A DNA stretch of 64,000 bases, taken from Mycolicibacterium austroafricanum. Its GTDB lineage: Bacteria; Actinomycetota; Actinomycetes; Mycobacteriales; Mycobacteriaceae. The notes beneath the pieces were generated by a model, which made no database searches, was not told where the DNA came from, and saw only the letters and a program-made list of their open reading frames with translations. Made by a program: the position numbers and the translations under genes. The DNA lies in the NCBI RefSeq assembly GCF_902705885.1, contig NZ_CACSIP010000001.1, positions 258,683 to 322,682 on the forward strand. Reading direction: 5' to 3'. Below are positions 28,797 to 38,638 of the stretch, in pieces. Every line of letters begins with the position of its first letter. The first letter of the stretch is position 1.

Positions 28797-29477
28797 ATGA
28801 CAATCATTATCAACAAGAGCAGCTCCGAGGCCGCGGTCGACTCAGCTCGCATCGAGCTGAGCAACGTCGACTTCAGCTATGCGCAAGCCCCGGTTTTCCG
28901 TGGGTTGTCGCTGTCGGTGACTCCTGGCGCCATCACGGCGGTCGTCGGCTCCAATGGAGCGGGCAAGTCGACGCTGCTCGCGTTGCTCGCCGGGGTTTCG
29001 GTGCCGGACAGCGGGACGGTGCACGTCAGTGTCGGTGAGGTCGCGTTTGCCGTGCAGAGAAGCCAAGTGACCGATACGTTCCCGATCACAACCGCAGAGG
29101 CGGTGATGATGGGTCGCTGGCGCCGACTCGGACTCGTGCGCCGCCCGACAGCCGCGGACCGCGCGGTCGTCGAACACTGGCTCACGGCCCTCGGCCTCAC
29201 CGGCTTACGGCGCCGCACACTCGGAGAACTGTCGGGTGGTCAACGCCAGCGGGTGCTGCTCGCGCAAGCGTTCGCCCAGGAGGCGCCGCTTCTCCTGCTC
29301 GACGAGCCGACCACCGGCCTCGATTCTTCGTCGAGGTCGCAGGTGATCGCTCACCTGCGCAGCCTCGCGGACGCAGGGACGACGGTCGTCGCCGCGACCC
29401 ATGACGCCGACGTAGCGGGTGCGGCAGACCACCGAATCGACCTCGACAAAGACATCGACGGGGCCGGAACGCACTAG
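28797..29477 (+). CDS. aztA: zinc ABC transporter ATP-binding protein AztA
   Basis: About 226 aa. Walker A is GSNGAGKST near residue 46, the Q-loop is FAVQRSQV, the signature LSGGQRQR, Walker B LLLLDEPTTGLD and the switch His in AATHDADV. It is divergent from the aztB-C-D operon and supplies the only adjacent ATPase, so it almost surely powers that importer. The ATG at 28797 lies at the edge of a Zur-type box, which suggests a leaderless transcript or a start slightly further downstream; GTG at 28785 is an alternative. A pxpA gene follows 10 bp later. Confidence 0.87.
   Translation: MTIIINKSSSEAAVDSARIELSNVDFSYAQAPVFRGLSLSVTPGAITAVVGSNGAGKSTLLALLAGVSVPDSGTVHVSVGEVAFAVQRSQVTDTFPITTAEAVMMGRWRRLGLVRRPTAADRAVVEHWLTALGLTGLRRRTLGELSGGQRQRVLLAQAFAQEAPLLLLDEPTTGLDSSSRSQVIAHLRSLADAGTTVVAATHDADVAGAADHRIDLDKDIDGAGTH
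28798..28812. promoter_or_regulatory. Zur-type box between aztA and aztB
   Basis: TGACAATCATTATCA is a near-perfect 15-bp palindrome (one mismatched pair) differing at one base from the box at 24123. It sits in the short divergent space and could repress both directions. Confidence 0.82.
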
Positions 29478-29487
29478 TCTTGGCACC

Positions 29488-30252
29488 ATGACCGGCGCAT
29501 CCGTCGACCTCAACGCCGACCTCGGCGAGAGCTTCGGGGTGTGGACCCTCGGCGACGACGACGCCATGCTCGACCTGGTCACCAGCGCCAACATCGCGTG
29601 CGGCTTCCACGCCGGCGACGCTGCCACGTTGGCACGCACCTGCAGGTCCGCTGCGGAGCGGGGCGTGCGCATCGGTGCACAGGTCAGCTACCGCGACCTC
29701 GAGGGCTTCGGACGGCGATTCATCGATGTGCCGCCGGAGGAACTGACCGCCGACGTCATCTACCAGATCGGTGCCCTGCAGGCTCTCGCTCGGGTGGCGG
29801 GGACCTCGCTGAGCTACGTCAAACCCCATGGTGCACTGTACAACTCGATCGTCGAACATCAAGATCAAGCGCGCGCTGTAGTCGAAGCGGTGCACGCGGT
29901 GGACCCGGGGCTCGCGGTGCTGGGATTGACCGGGTCAGCCCTGTTCGCCGAGGCCGAGCGGCTGGGTTTGCGCACCGTAGCCGAGGCGTTCGCCGACCGC
30001 GCCTACCGCCCGGACGGCCGGCTGGTCTCGCGGCGGGAGCGCGACGCGGTGCTCAGCGATCCCGCTGAGATCGCTGCCCGGGTGGTTGGGATGGTGACCG
30101 ACCGACGGGTGGTGGCTGTGGACGGTTCGACGATTCCCATTGTGATGGAATCGGTTTGTGTGCACGGCGATTCGCCGGGCGCAGTTCAGATCGCAACGGC
30201 GGTGCGGGAACAGTTGATCGCTGAGGGTGTGACGCTGTCGCCGTTCAGCTAG
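29488..30252 (+). CDS. pxpA: 5-oxoprolinase subunit PxpA (LamB/YcsF family)
   Basis: A 254-aa LamB/YcsF protein. Signatures are VDLNADLGESFGVW at the N-terminus, SANIACGFHAGDA, and SYVKPHGALYNSI around residue 110, with the late CVHGDSPGAV. PxpA works with PxpB and PxpC to hydrolyse 5-oxoproline to glutamate with ATP; those partners are not next to it. The ATG at 29488 lies 10 bp after aztA, so it should share the Zur-controlled transcript. Why an oxoprolinase subunit rides with a zinc importer is unclear. Confidence 0.87.
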   Translation: MTGASVDLNADLGESFGVWTLGDDDAMLDLVTSANIACGFHAGDAATLARTCRSAAERGVRIGAQVSYRDLEGFGRRFIDVPPEELTADVIYQIGALQALARVAGTSLSYVKPHGALYNSIVEHQDQARAVVEAVHAVDPGLAVLGLTGSALFAEAERLGLRTVAEAFADRAYRPDGRLVSRRERDAVLSDPAEIAARVVGMVTDRRVVAVDGSTIPIVMESVCVHGDSPGAVQIATAVREQLIAEGVTLSPFS

Positions 30253-30315
30253 CGGGGCGCATCGATGGGATGCCAAGCGCTTTGTTTGAGACTTCCCCGG
30301 CGGCATGATCGACAC

Positions 30316-30465
30316 ATGAGGACGGTGTCCCTTTCTGCAGAACTCCCGATCTCCGCTGAAACAGCAGCGCTGGCGGACACTCGCCGAGATCGTGAAATAG
30401 CCACCCACGGTTACCGAGAACTGCGCGAACCGCGTGTCACCGTGCCGCCGACCCATGGAAGGTGA
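30316..30465 (+). pseudogene. possible remnant of a SRPBCC (polyketide cyclase-like) gene
   Basis: A 49-codon frame reads MRTVSLSAELPISAETAALADTR in its first half and ATHGYREL later. This resembles the N-terminus of small mycobacterial SRPBCC proteins, in which a strand, a helix (SAETAWALASD) and a Trp-rich turn follow in that order, but residues seem missing and nothing of the remaining 90 or so residues is present. It overlaps the end of the convergent ATPase gene by 29 bp. It may be a degraded gene cut off when the flanking transporter genes came in, or a chance frame. Confidence 0.3.
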
Positions 30466-31216
30466 TGCGCACGCACCCGGTGACAGGCTCTCGGTCGAGT
30501 CCGGCTTCGACCCCGTACACCCTGCTGATGAGCTCCGGGGTGAGGATCTGCTCGGGAGCTCCCGCCGCAGCCACGCTCCCCCTGTCGAGGACGACGAGTT
30601 GATCGCAGTACCGGGCGGCGAGATTGAGATCGTGCAACGCGATCACGCAAGTGGCGTCGATGGAGCGCAACAGCTCGAGCAACTCCAGTTGGTGCCGGAT
30701 GTCGAGGTGGTTGGTCGGTTCGTCGAGCAGGATCTCGCGAGGTTCTTGTGCGAGCGCACGGGCGAGTTGGGCACGTTGCTGTTCGCCTCCGGACAAGCTG
30801 TGCCAGTGCCGGTGCTGCAGGTCGAGAAGGTCTACCTTCCTCAGCGCCCCGTCGATGATCTCCTGGTCCCGGGGAGTCAGTGCGTCGAAGCGGCCGCGAA
30901 ACGGTGTGCGGCCGATCTCGACGACTTGGCGCACCGTGAGATCCGTGTGCGCCGACAGATCCTGCTCGACAACTGCCAGACGCCGCGCGACGGCGCGCCG
31001 GGGCATGCTATGCACATCCACGCCGTCGAAACTGACCGATCCGGTTTCGGGCTTGCGGAGGCCGGCCAGCAGGCGCAGGCACGTCGTCTTACCTGACCCG
31101 TTGGGTCCGAGTAATCCGACCAGTCGACCGGGCACGGCTTCGAGGCAGACACTGGAGAGAAGGCGTTGCTTTCTGACCGACCACGAAACATCCTTTGCGG
31201 CAATGCCACTTGTCAT
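30437..31216 (-). CDS. FecE/BtuD-type ABC transporter ATP-binding protein
   Basis: A 259-aa ABC ATPase of the iron-siderophore/cobalamin class. Walker A is GPNGSGKTT near residue 37, the signature is LSGGEQQRAQLARALA, Walker B is EILLDEPTNHLD and the switch His is in IALHDLNLAARYCD. DEPTNHLDIRHQ is typical of this class. It overlaps the permease gene by 4 bp and is the last gene of a binding protein-permease-ATPase operon. The operon sits behind a Zur-type box, so the cargo may be a zinc-chelate or a cobalamin rather than a ferric siderophore. Confidence 0.88.
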   Translation of the reverse strand: MTSGIAAKDVSWSVRKQRLLSSVCLEAVPGRLVGLLGPNGSGKTTCLRLLAGLRKPETGSVSFDGVDVHSMPRRAVARRLAVVEQDLSAHTDLTVRQVVEIGRTPFRGRFDALTPRDQEIIDGALRKVDLLDLQHRHWHSLSGGEQQRAQLARALAQEPREILLDEPTNHLDIRHQLELLELLRSIDATCVIALHDLNLAARYCDQLVVLDRGSVAAAGAPEQILTPELISRVYGVEAGLDREPVTGCVRITFHGSAAR

Positions 31217-32304
31217 GAGTTCACCCGGCGCAGGACCAAGGCGAAAGCCGGGGCACCGAGCAGCGCGGTGATGACTCCGACCGGGAGTTCGTTGGGCGAG
31301 AACGCAGTTCGGGCAAAGGTATCGACCCAGATCAGGAATACCGCCCCCACCAGGGCCGCCATCGGCAACAAGGTGCGGTGCATCGGCCCGATCAGGATGC
31401 GGACGACATGAGGGACCAGCAACCCGATGAAGCCGATGGCACCAGAAGCGGCCACCGCCGCCGCGGTGACGACCGCACTGAGAGCCATCAGCCAGAAGCG
31501 GGCCGCAAAGACGTTGATGCCCAGAGCCTCAGCGGCGTCCCAGCCAAACGTGAAGGCGTCGAGCGCCGGGGTGAAGAAGTAGATCATCACCACTCCGACG
31601 AAAACGATGATGCTGGCCAGCGCAACCGGCTCCCACCGGGCACCGGCTAGGGATCCGAGCAACCAGTACATGAAGCCGCGGGTCGAGTTGGCATCACCGC
31701 TGACCATGAGGATCACCGATGTCACGGCGGCAAAAAATTGGGAGACGAGCACACCGGTGAGGACGACGCGTGCCGGGTTGGCCACCCGTCCGCCTCCGAT
31801 CAGCATCAGCAGCACCCCGAAAGAAGCGAGTGCTCCGACGAACGCACCGGCCGACAGCGACAGTCCGCCGCCGACGCCGAGCAGCAGCACCGCGACCGCC
31901 CCGGTCGACGCCCCGCTCGACACACCGAGCAGATACGGATCGGCAAGCGGATTGCGCGTCACCGACTGCAGGACCGCACCCGAGATGGTCAAGGCGATAC
32001 CGACCACCCCGGCGAGCAGCACCCTGGGCACCCGGGACTGCCACACCAGCGCATCGAGCAGCGGAGGTAGCGGTTCCGTCGGCGCTATCGCACTCAGGCC
32101 GGTGTGCCGCAGGATGGTCGACACCACCTCGAGGGGACTGATATCGGCCGTCCCGACCATGGATGCCGTGACAACCGACACCAGCAACGAGACGACGGCG
32201 ACGGCAAAACCGGCACCCAGTCCGATCGACCGCCGGAGGCTCCGTTTTCCGCCTCCCGAGGCCGGCCCTGTGGTTGCTTGCGGTTCCAGCGCGATGCCGG
32301 TCAT
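31213..32304 (-). CDS. FecCD-family ABC transporter permease
   Basis: A 363-aa permease with about ten membrane segments. The characteristic stretches are WQSRVPRVLLAGVVGIALTISGAVLQSVTRNPLADPYLLG and GAIGFIGLLVPHVVRILIGP, then NELPVGVITALLGAPAFALVL. As a homodimer it carries metal-chelate or cobalamin cargo across the inner membrane. The start overlaps the binding-protein stop (ATGA) and the stop overlaps the ATPase start (ATGA), making a fully coupled operon. Confidence 0.9.
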   Translation of the reverse strand: MTGIALEPQATTGPASGGGKRSLRRSIGLGAGFAVAVVSLLVSVVTASMVGTADISPLEVVSTILRHTGLSAIAPTEPLPPLLDALVWQSRVPRVLLAGVVGIALTISGAVLQSVTRNPLADPYLLGVSSGASTGAVAVLLLGVGGGLSLSAGAFVGALASFGVLLMLIGGGRVANPARVVLTGVLVSQFFAAVTSVILMVSGDANSTRGFMYWLLGSLAGARWEPVALASIIVFVGVVMIYFFTPALDAFTFGWDAAEALGINVFAARFWLMALSAVVTAAAVAASGAIGFIGLLVPHVVRILIGPMHRTLLPMAALVGAVFLIWVDTFARTAFSPNELPVGVITALLGAPAFALVLRRVNS

Positions 32305-33323
32305 TGGAGTCCGACGATGCCCTCAGCTAGCGCGGGAACCGCGTAGGCACTGCTGTAACCCGGGTCCATATAGCTGCCCGGTATGACCACGAAACGGTTG
32401 TTCTTGACAGCAGGCAACTGGCTGGTCAGTGCATCGGATCTGAGCAGTTCGACTTTCTCTTGCGCAGTGTCGCCGGGTTCGCCGCGGGTCAGGTCGGCGA
32501 GGACGATGATGTCCGGATTGCGGGCCGCCACCTCGTCCCAACTCACTTCCGGCCATTTCGTGGACGCATCGTCGAAGATGTTCGCCACGCCGATGAGTTC
32601 GGACACGTGTTGGGGCAATCCGCCAGGCCCCGCCGCGTACGGAGTTCCCCCGTAGGTGGAGTAGAACCACATCACCGTCGGCGTGCCGTCGATCTGCTGT
32701 GCGGCGTCGAGCCCGCTGTCGATCACCGCCTGCTGTTCGGTGACCATCTGCTCGCCGCGTCCGGCGACGTCGAAAATGCTTGCCAGCTGCCGGTACTCGT
32801 CGAACAGTAGATCGAAACCGGCGCCGGCCACGGCCTGATGGAAGGTGCAGTCGAACTCGGTCAGGTAGGTCGAAACGCCCAGACGGTGGAGCTCCTCGCG
32901 GGTGCCCGACTGCTCAGCGGTCAAGAAGCTCGCGAACGACGAGTAGACGAAGTCGGGTTGCGCGGATAGCAGCGCTTCGTGCTTGATTTCCTGGCCATGT
33001 GCAGACAGCTGCGGAATGGCGTCGTACTGAGGCGCGATATCGTCGTTGATCTTCTCGATCTCGTATCCGGTACCGACGATACGGTCCTCGACTCCGAGCC
33101 GGATGAGGATCTCCGCAGCTGTCTGGTTCAACGTGACAGCGCGCTGCGGCGGTGCCGGATACGTCACCGGGACCCCGCAGTTCTCGATCACAAGTGGATA
33201 GGCGGTTGCGCCCTCGCCCTGGGAACGCGGTGAATCGATGGCCGCGGCATGATCGCCGCTGGACGCGCACGCACCGACAACCAGCGCCATCAGCCCCACC
33301 GCACTAACGGTAATGGTTTTCAT
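32301..33323 (-). CDS. metal-chelate/cobalamin-type ABC transporter substrate-binding lipoprotein
   Basis: About 340 aa, class III binding protein (FecB/BtuF type). The signal MKTITVSAVGLMALVVGAC ends in a lipobox. The mature start has PLVIENCGVPVTYPAPPQRAVTLNQTAAEILIRLG, the usual first lobe, and the second lobe contains ARNPDIIVLADL. The ATG at 33323 lies inside a Zur-type palindrome; GTG at 33335 is the alternative and lies on its far side. The cargo cannot be read from sequence, but zinc control suggests a zinc-bearing chelate. Confidence 0.86.
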   Translation of the reverse strand: MKTITVSAVGLMALVVGACASSGDHAAAIDSPRSQGEGATAYPLVIENCGVPVTYPAPPQRAVTLNQTAAEILIRLGVEDRIVGTGYEIEKINDDIAPQYDAIPQLSAHGQEIKHEALLSAQPDFVYSSFASFLTAEQSGTREELHRLGVSTYLTEFDCTFHQAVAGAGFDLLFDEYRQLASIFDVAGRGEQMVTEQQAVIDSGLDAAQQIDGTPTVMWFYSTYGGTPYAAGPGGLPQHVSELIGVANIFDDASTKWPEVSWDEVAARNPDIIVLADLTRGEPGDTAQEKVELLRSDALTSQLPAVKNNRFVVIPGSYMDPGYSSAYAVPALAEGIVGLQ

Positions 33324-33326
33324 TAC
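33310..33326. promoter_or_regulatory. Zur-type box at the FecBCD-like operon and methyltransferase
   Basis: GTAATGGTTTTCATTAC has perfect GTAATG/CATTAC arms. It overlaps the start of the binding-protein gene and lies 27 bp upstream of the divergent methyltransferase. Confidence 0.72.
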
Positions 33327-33352
33327 GATGGACACGGCATGGAGCGTAGCCG

Positions 33353-34162
33353 ATGACGACTCCGTACGTGATGCGGAGCGCGACCGAAAGGCAGTCTGTG
33401 AGCACCGTAGATTCCTCCCTCCGACTCGACGACCTGATCGACTCGTGGGAGCACCAGCAGGACGCCTATGTGCGGCACCGGGCGGGCAGGTTCTCGGTAA
33501 TCCTCGATGCGATCGCCTACGCGCTTCCCGAGGTGCGATCCGTCCTCGACATCGGGGCAGGATTGGGTTCCTTCTCGAAGCTCATCCTGCAGCGCTTCCC
33601 GGAGGTGACTGTTACCGCACTGGACTACGACCCCGCTCTGCAGCAGTTGGCGCGACACAATCTCCGTGACTATGCCGATCGAGTGTCGATCGTCGAAGCC
33701 GACCTGCGCGACCCGGCATGGCCGGCGGCCTTGTCCGGCAGCCGGCCGGACGCGGTCGTGTCGAGCACCGCGCTGCATTGGCTTCCCACCCCTGACCTGG
33801 TACGTCTGTACTACCTCCTCGGGGACGTGTTGGACCGCGGCGGCATGTTCTTCAACGCCGATCATCTGTCCCATGCAGCCGGTTCGTTCCTCCGCGAGGT
33901 CGGCGAAGCCGACGACCGCGAGCACCAGCGGTTGTCCTTCACTCGCGGCGTGGCGGACTGGGACAGCTGGTGGGCCACGCTGCGGGAATCCGATGGATTT
34001 GCAGAGTTGATTGCCGAACGCGACCGCAGGTTCGCCCATTCACCCGAGAACAGGAAGCCCACGGCAGGCCTGCACACCGAGGCCTTACGGTGCGCGGAAT
34101 TCTCGGAGGTGGGCACCCTGTGGCAGTACCTCGACGACTACGTCGTCTACGGGGTCAGGTGA
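33353..34162 (+). CDS. class I SAM-dependent methyltransferase in the zinc island
   Basis: 269 aa with motif I SVLDIGAGLGSFSKLI around residue 64, an acidic residue in VTALDYDPALQQLA, and VVSSTALHWLP, a form typical of small-molecule methyltransferases. The C-terminal half (WDSWWATLRESDGF) is less familiar. Divergent from the FecBCD-like operon across one Zur-type palindrome. A methyltransferase tied to a chelate importer could modify a metallophore or a corrinoid, or have nothing to do with either. The ATG at 33353 has only a weak ribosome-binding site. Confidence 0.8.
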   Translation: MTTPYVMRSATERQSVSTVDSSLRLDDLIDSWEHQQDAYVRHRAGRFSVILDAIAYALPEVRSVLDIGAGLGSFSKLILQRFPEVTVTALDYDPALQQLARHNLRDYADRVSIVEADLRDPAWPAALSGSRPDAVVSSTALHWLPTPDLVRLYYLLGDVLDRGGMFFNADHLSHAAGSFLREVGEADDREHQRLSFTRGVADWDSWWATLRESDGFAELIAERDRRFAHSPENRKPTAGLHTEALRCAEFSEVGTLWQYLDDYVVYGVR

Positions 34163-34266
34163 CGTCGTCGGTAGCGCCAACCCGGGCGGCCGATTCGGCG
34201 CCGTGATCAGCTGGCATTGAACCGCCGCAAGTGATGCCGGACGCCGGTTTCCTCGAATCCTCAGTT

Positions 34267-36465
<2,199 letters not shown>

Positions 36466-36470
36466 GACGG

Positions 36471-36755
36471 TCAGTGGTCGTGACCGTGCGCACCGTCGGC
36501 CACAGCCGGCGGCGGTGCCTCTTCCCCGATTCGCTCACGGGCCTCGGCCACCACGTCGGCCACCTTCAGGCGCGCCGACTCGGCGCCCTCTTCTGCTTGC
36601 CGGACGCCGCGCAGCGCCCACGCGGTCGCAGTCACCGAAGCTTCTCGAACCGGGGCTTTCGCGACGACCTTTCGAACACCTTGGTAGGCCGCCACACCTA
36701 CGGCACCCGTGACCACAGTCGACGCCGCCTTCGTTAAAAATGCACCCAGAACCAT
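36471..36755 (-). CDS. pacL: PacL-type DUF1490 partner of the metal ATPase
   Basis: A 94-aa DUF1490 protein. A single hydrophobic helix lies at the N-terminus (MVLGAFLTKAASTVVTGAVGVAAY), followed by a basic, then amphipathic helix (AWALRGVRQAEEGAES). The C-terminus DGAHGHDH supplies clustered His and Asp ligands. PacL proteins form membrane patches that bind zinc through such tails and stabilise CtpC/CtpG/CtpV ATPases (family knowledge). The gene precedes ctpC by 5 bp, the same order as Rv3269-Rv3270. The ATG at 36755 begins the family-typical MVLGAFLTKA. Confidence 0.88.
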   Translation of the reverse strand: MVLGAFLTKAASTVVTGAVGVAAYQGVRKVVAKAPVREASVTATAWALRGVRQAEEGAESARLKVADVVAEARERIGEEAPPPAVADGAHGHDH

Positions 36756-36854
36756 CCCCCCACCTTAGCGGGCGGGGAAGGTCGTCGGCGCGGTTCACCT
36801 TTGCCGGCCCACTCTCCGTCCAACTACACGAGCGACTGTGCCGTGGCTGGCACA

Positions 36855-37853
36855 ATGGCCGCCGTGGCCGTAGGGACAGAGTCGACGACTCGGCGAATCG
36901 GCTCCATGCAGGTGTTCGTCGCCGTGATCATCGCTTTGGCGCTGGCGGGTGGAACGCTTCGCAGCCTGGTCAGGGGAACACCCGACATCGCCACTGCCGC
37001 GACCGTGTTCGCCGGGATCTTCGTGCAGGCGCTGCCATTCCTGGCGCTCGGTGTGATGGTCAGCGGTGCGGTGGCAGCCCTGGTGACGCCCGATCGGTTG
37101 GCTCGCTGGCTGCCCCGGCGGCCCGCAGCCGCGATCCTGGCCGCAGGGGTCAGTGGCGCAGCTCTGCCCGGCTGCGAATGCGGTTCGGTTCCGATAGCCC
37201 GACGGCTGTTCGGCGCCGGCACCGTCGGTGCGGCAGCGCTGACGTTCATGCTCGCCGCACCGGCCATCAACCCCATCGTGCTGGTCTCCACTGCGGTGGC
37301 GTTTCCCGGCGAACCGATGATGGTGCTGGCGCGGTGCGTGGCCTCGCTGATGACAGCCCTTGTGATGGGCGGTCTCTGGGCGCGCTTCGGCCGGGCCCGG
37401 TGGATCACCCGCCAAGTCCCGAAGGCTCACGAACACGACGGCTCCCGCTGGACCGTGTTCACCGAAGCCGCCCGGCACGACTTCTTGCAGGCCTCGTCGT
37501 ATCTGGTGGTCGGCGCCGCAGCCGCGGCCGCGATGCACATCCTCGTGCCGTCGTGGGTGTTCGAGCACCTCGCCGGCCAGCTGATGCTCGGTATCGCGGT
37601 GATGGCGCTACTCGCGGTGATCTTGGCGCTGTGTTCGGAGGCCGACGCCTTCGTCGCGGCGAGTCTGTCGATGCTGCCCCTGGTACCGCGGCTGGTGTTC
37701 CTGGTGGTAGGCCCCGCCATCGACCTCAAGCTATTTGCCATGCAGGTCGGCATGTTCGGCCGCGCCTTCGCGGTGCGGTTCGCCCCGATCACCTTCCTGG
37801 TCGCCACGGTGGTGGCCACGGGTGTGGGACTACTGGTGGTGGGCAACCGGTGA
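36855..37853 (+). CDS. DUF318/YcgR-type permease
   Basis: About 332 aa with eight or more hydrophobic segments. The family stretch is GAALPGCECGSVPIARRLFGAG, with FMLAAPAINPIVLVSTAVAF just after. Together with the next gene it forms a YcgR-YcgQ-like pair, found next to metal-stress genes in many Gram-positives; the transported species is not established. The ATG at 36855 is preferred over 36801. The GTGA overlap with the downstream gene shows coupling. No Zur-type box was found directly upstream. Confidence 0.83.
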   Translation: MAAVAVGTESTTRRIGSMQVFVAVIIALALAGGTLRSLVRGTPDIATAATVFAGIFVQALPFLALGVMVSGAVAALVTPDRLARWLPRRPAAAILAAGVSGAALPGCECGSVPIARRLFGAGTVGAAALTFMLAAPAINPIVLVSTAVAFPGEPMMVLARCVASLMTALVMGGLWARFGRARWITRQVPKAHEHDGSRWTVFTEAARHDFLQASSYLVVGAAAAAAMHILVPSWVFEHLAGQLMLGIAVMALLAVILALCSEADAFVAASLSMLPLVPRLVFLVVGPAIDLKLFAMQVGMFGRAFAVRFAPITFLVATVVATGVGLLVVGNR

Positions 37854-38563
37854 GCCGCGAAACCGAGAACGCGGTGCTGCTGCTGGTCGGCGTCTGCACG
37901 ATGATCATCACCGTCACCGGGGCCTACACGCGCTACGTCAGGCCGTCACTGCAGCCTTGGCTGTTGGCCTCCGCCGTCGTGCTGATCGCCCTGGCCGTGG
38001 TGTCGATTGCCCGAGACGTCCGACGGGGGCCGGAGCGACATGACCACGACGACCACGGACACAGCTCCAAGGTGGTCTGGCTGCTTGTGCTGCCGATCGG
38101 CCTACTGGGCTTCGTCGTTCCACCGGCGCTCGGTGCGCAGTCCCAGCTGCGCACCGTCAACGAGGTCTCCACCGACGTGCTGCGGCGGCCGTACCCGCCG
38201 CTGCCCGACGAACGGGCGCCTGAGATCTCGTTGCCGGAGTTGCTGGTTCGCAACGCCCGCGACTCGGCCGGATCGCTGAACGACCGGCTGGTCACCGTCA
38301 CCGGATTCACCATGAAGGACGGTGACCGCACCGATCTGGGCCGGATCGTCATCTTGTGCTGCGCGGCGGACGGCCAGTTGGCCCGCATCACACTCGGCGG
38401 GCCAGCAGCTGGCAACGCCGCAGACCTACCGGACGGCACCTGGGTCAGAGTGGAGGGCAAAGTCGCCACCGGACAGCACGATTCATCTCTTCGGACCATT
38501 CCGACGATGGTCGTGTCCATGGTGCAGCAGATCGAGCCACCTGCGAACACGTACGTCTACTGA
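37850..38563 (+). CDS. TIGR03943/DUF1980 family permease subunit (YcgQ-like)
   Basis: 237 aa starting with GTG inside the stop of the upstream permease. Two N-terminal membrane helices surround TRYVRPSLQPWLLAS, and a His/Asp-rich loop (ERHDHDDHGHSS) lies near residue 65 before a third helix. The C-terminal half is a soluble OB-like domain with VTVTGFTMKDGDR, IVILCCAADGQLARI (Cys pair) and WVRVEGKV. The His loop and the Cys pair suggest metal binding. The partner permease is encoded immediately upstream. Confidence 0.84.
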   Translation: MSRETENAVLLLVGVCTMIITVTGAYTRYVRPSLQPWLLASAVVLIALAVVSIARDVRRGPERHDHDDHGHSSKVVWLLVLPIGLLGFVVPPALGAQSQLRTVNEVSTDVLRRPYPPLPDERAPEISLPELLVRNARDSAGSLNDRLVTVTGFTMKDGDRTDLGRIVILCCAADGQLARITLGGPAAGNAADLPDGTWVRVEGKVATGQHDSSLRTIPTMVVSMVQQIEPPANTYVY

Positions 38564-38607
38564 GTTTCGACAAGCGGGCCTCCGAGAGGTAGCGTCGATA
38601 CCGCTAA

Positions 38608-38622
38608 TGATAACGGTTTTCA
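38608..38622. promoter_or_regulatory. Zur-type box upstream of the MRF-like gene
   Basis: TGATAACGGTTTTCA is a near-perfect 15-bp palindrome with the AACGGTT core also seen upstream of znuA. It ends 16 bp before the ATG. Confidence 0.78.
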
Positions 38623-38638
38623 ATTGGGCGGATGTGTG

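Noticed and set aside
27961..29038. 358-codon plus-strand frame across aztB/aztA
   Set aside because: Thr/Ser/Arg-rich shadow that crosses the Zur-type box and aztA in another frame.
36756..36854. Zur-type box ahead of the YcgR-like permease
   Set aside because: The 99 bp contain no TGA..A-T..TCA palindrome of the kind seen elsewhere in the island.
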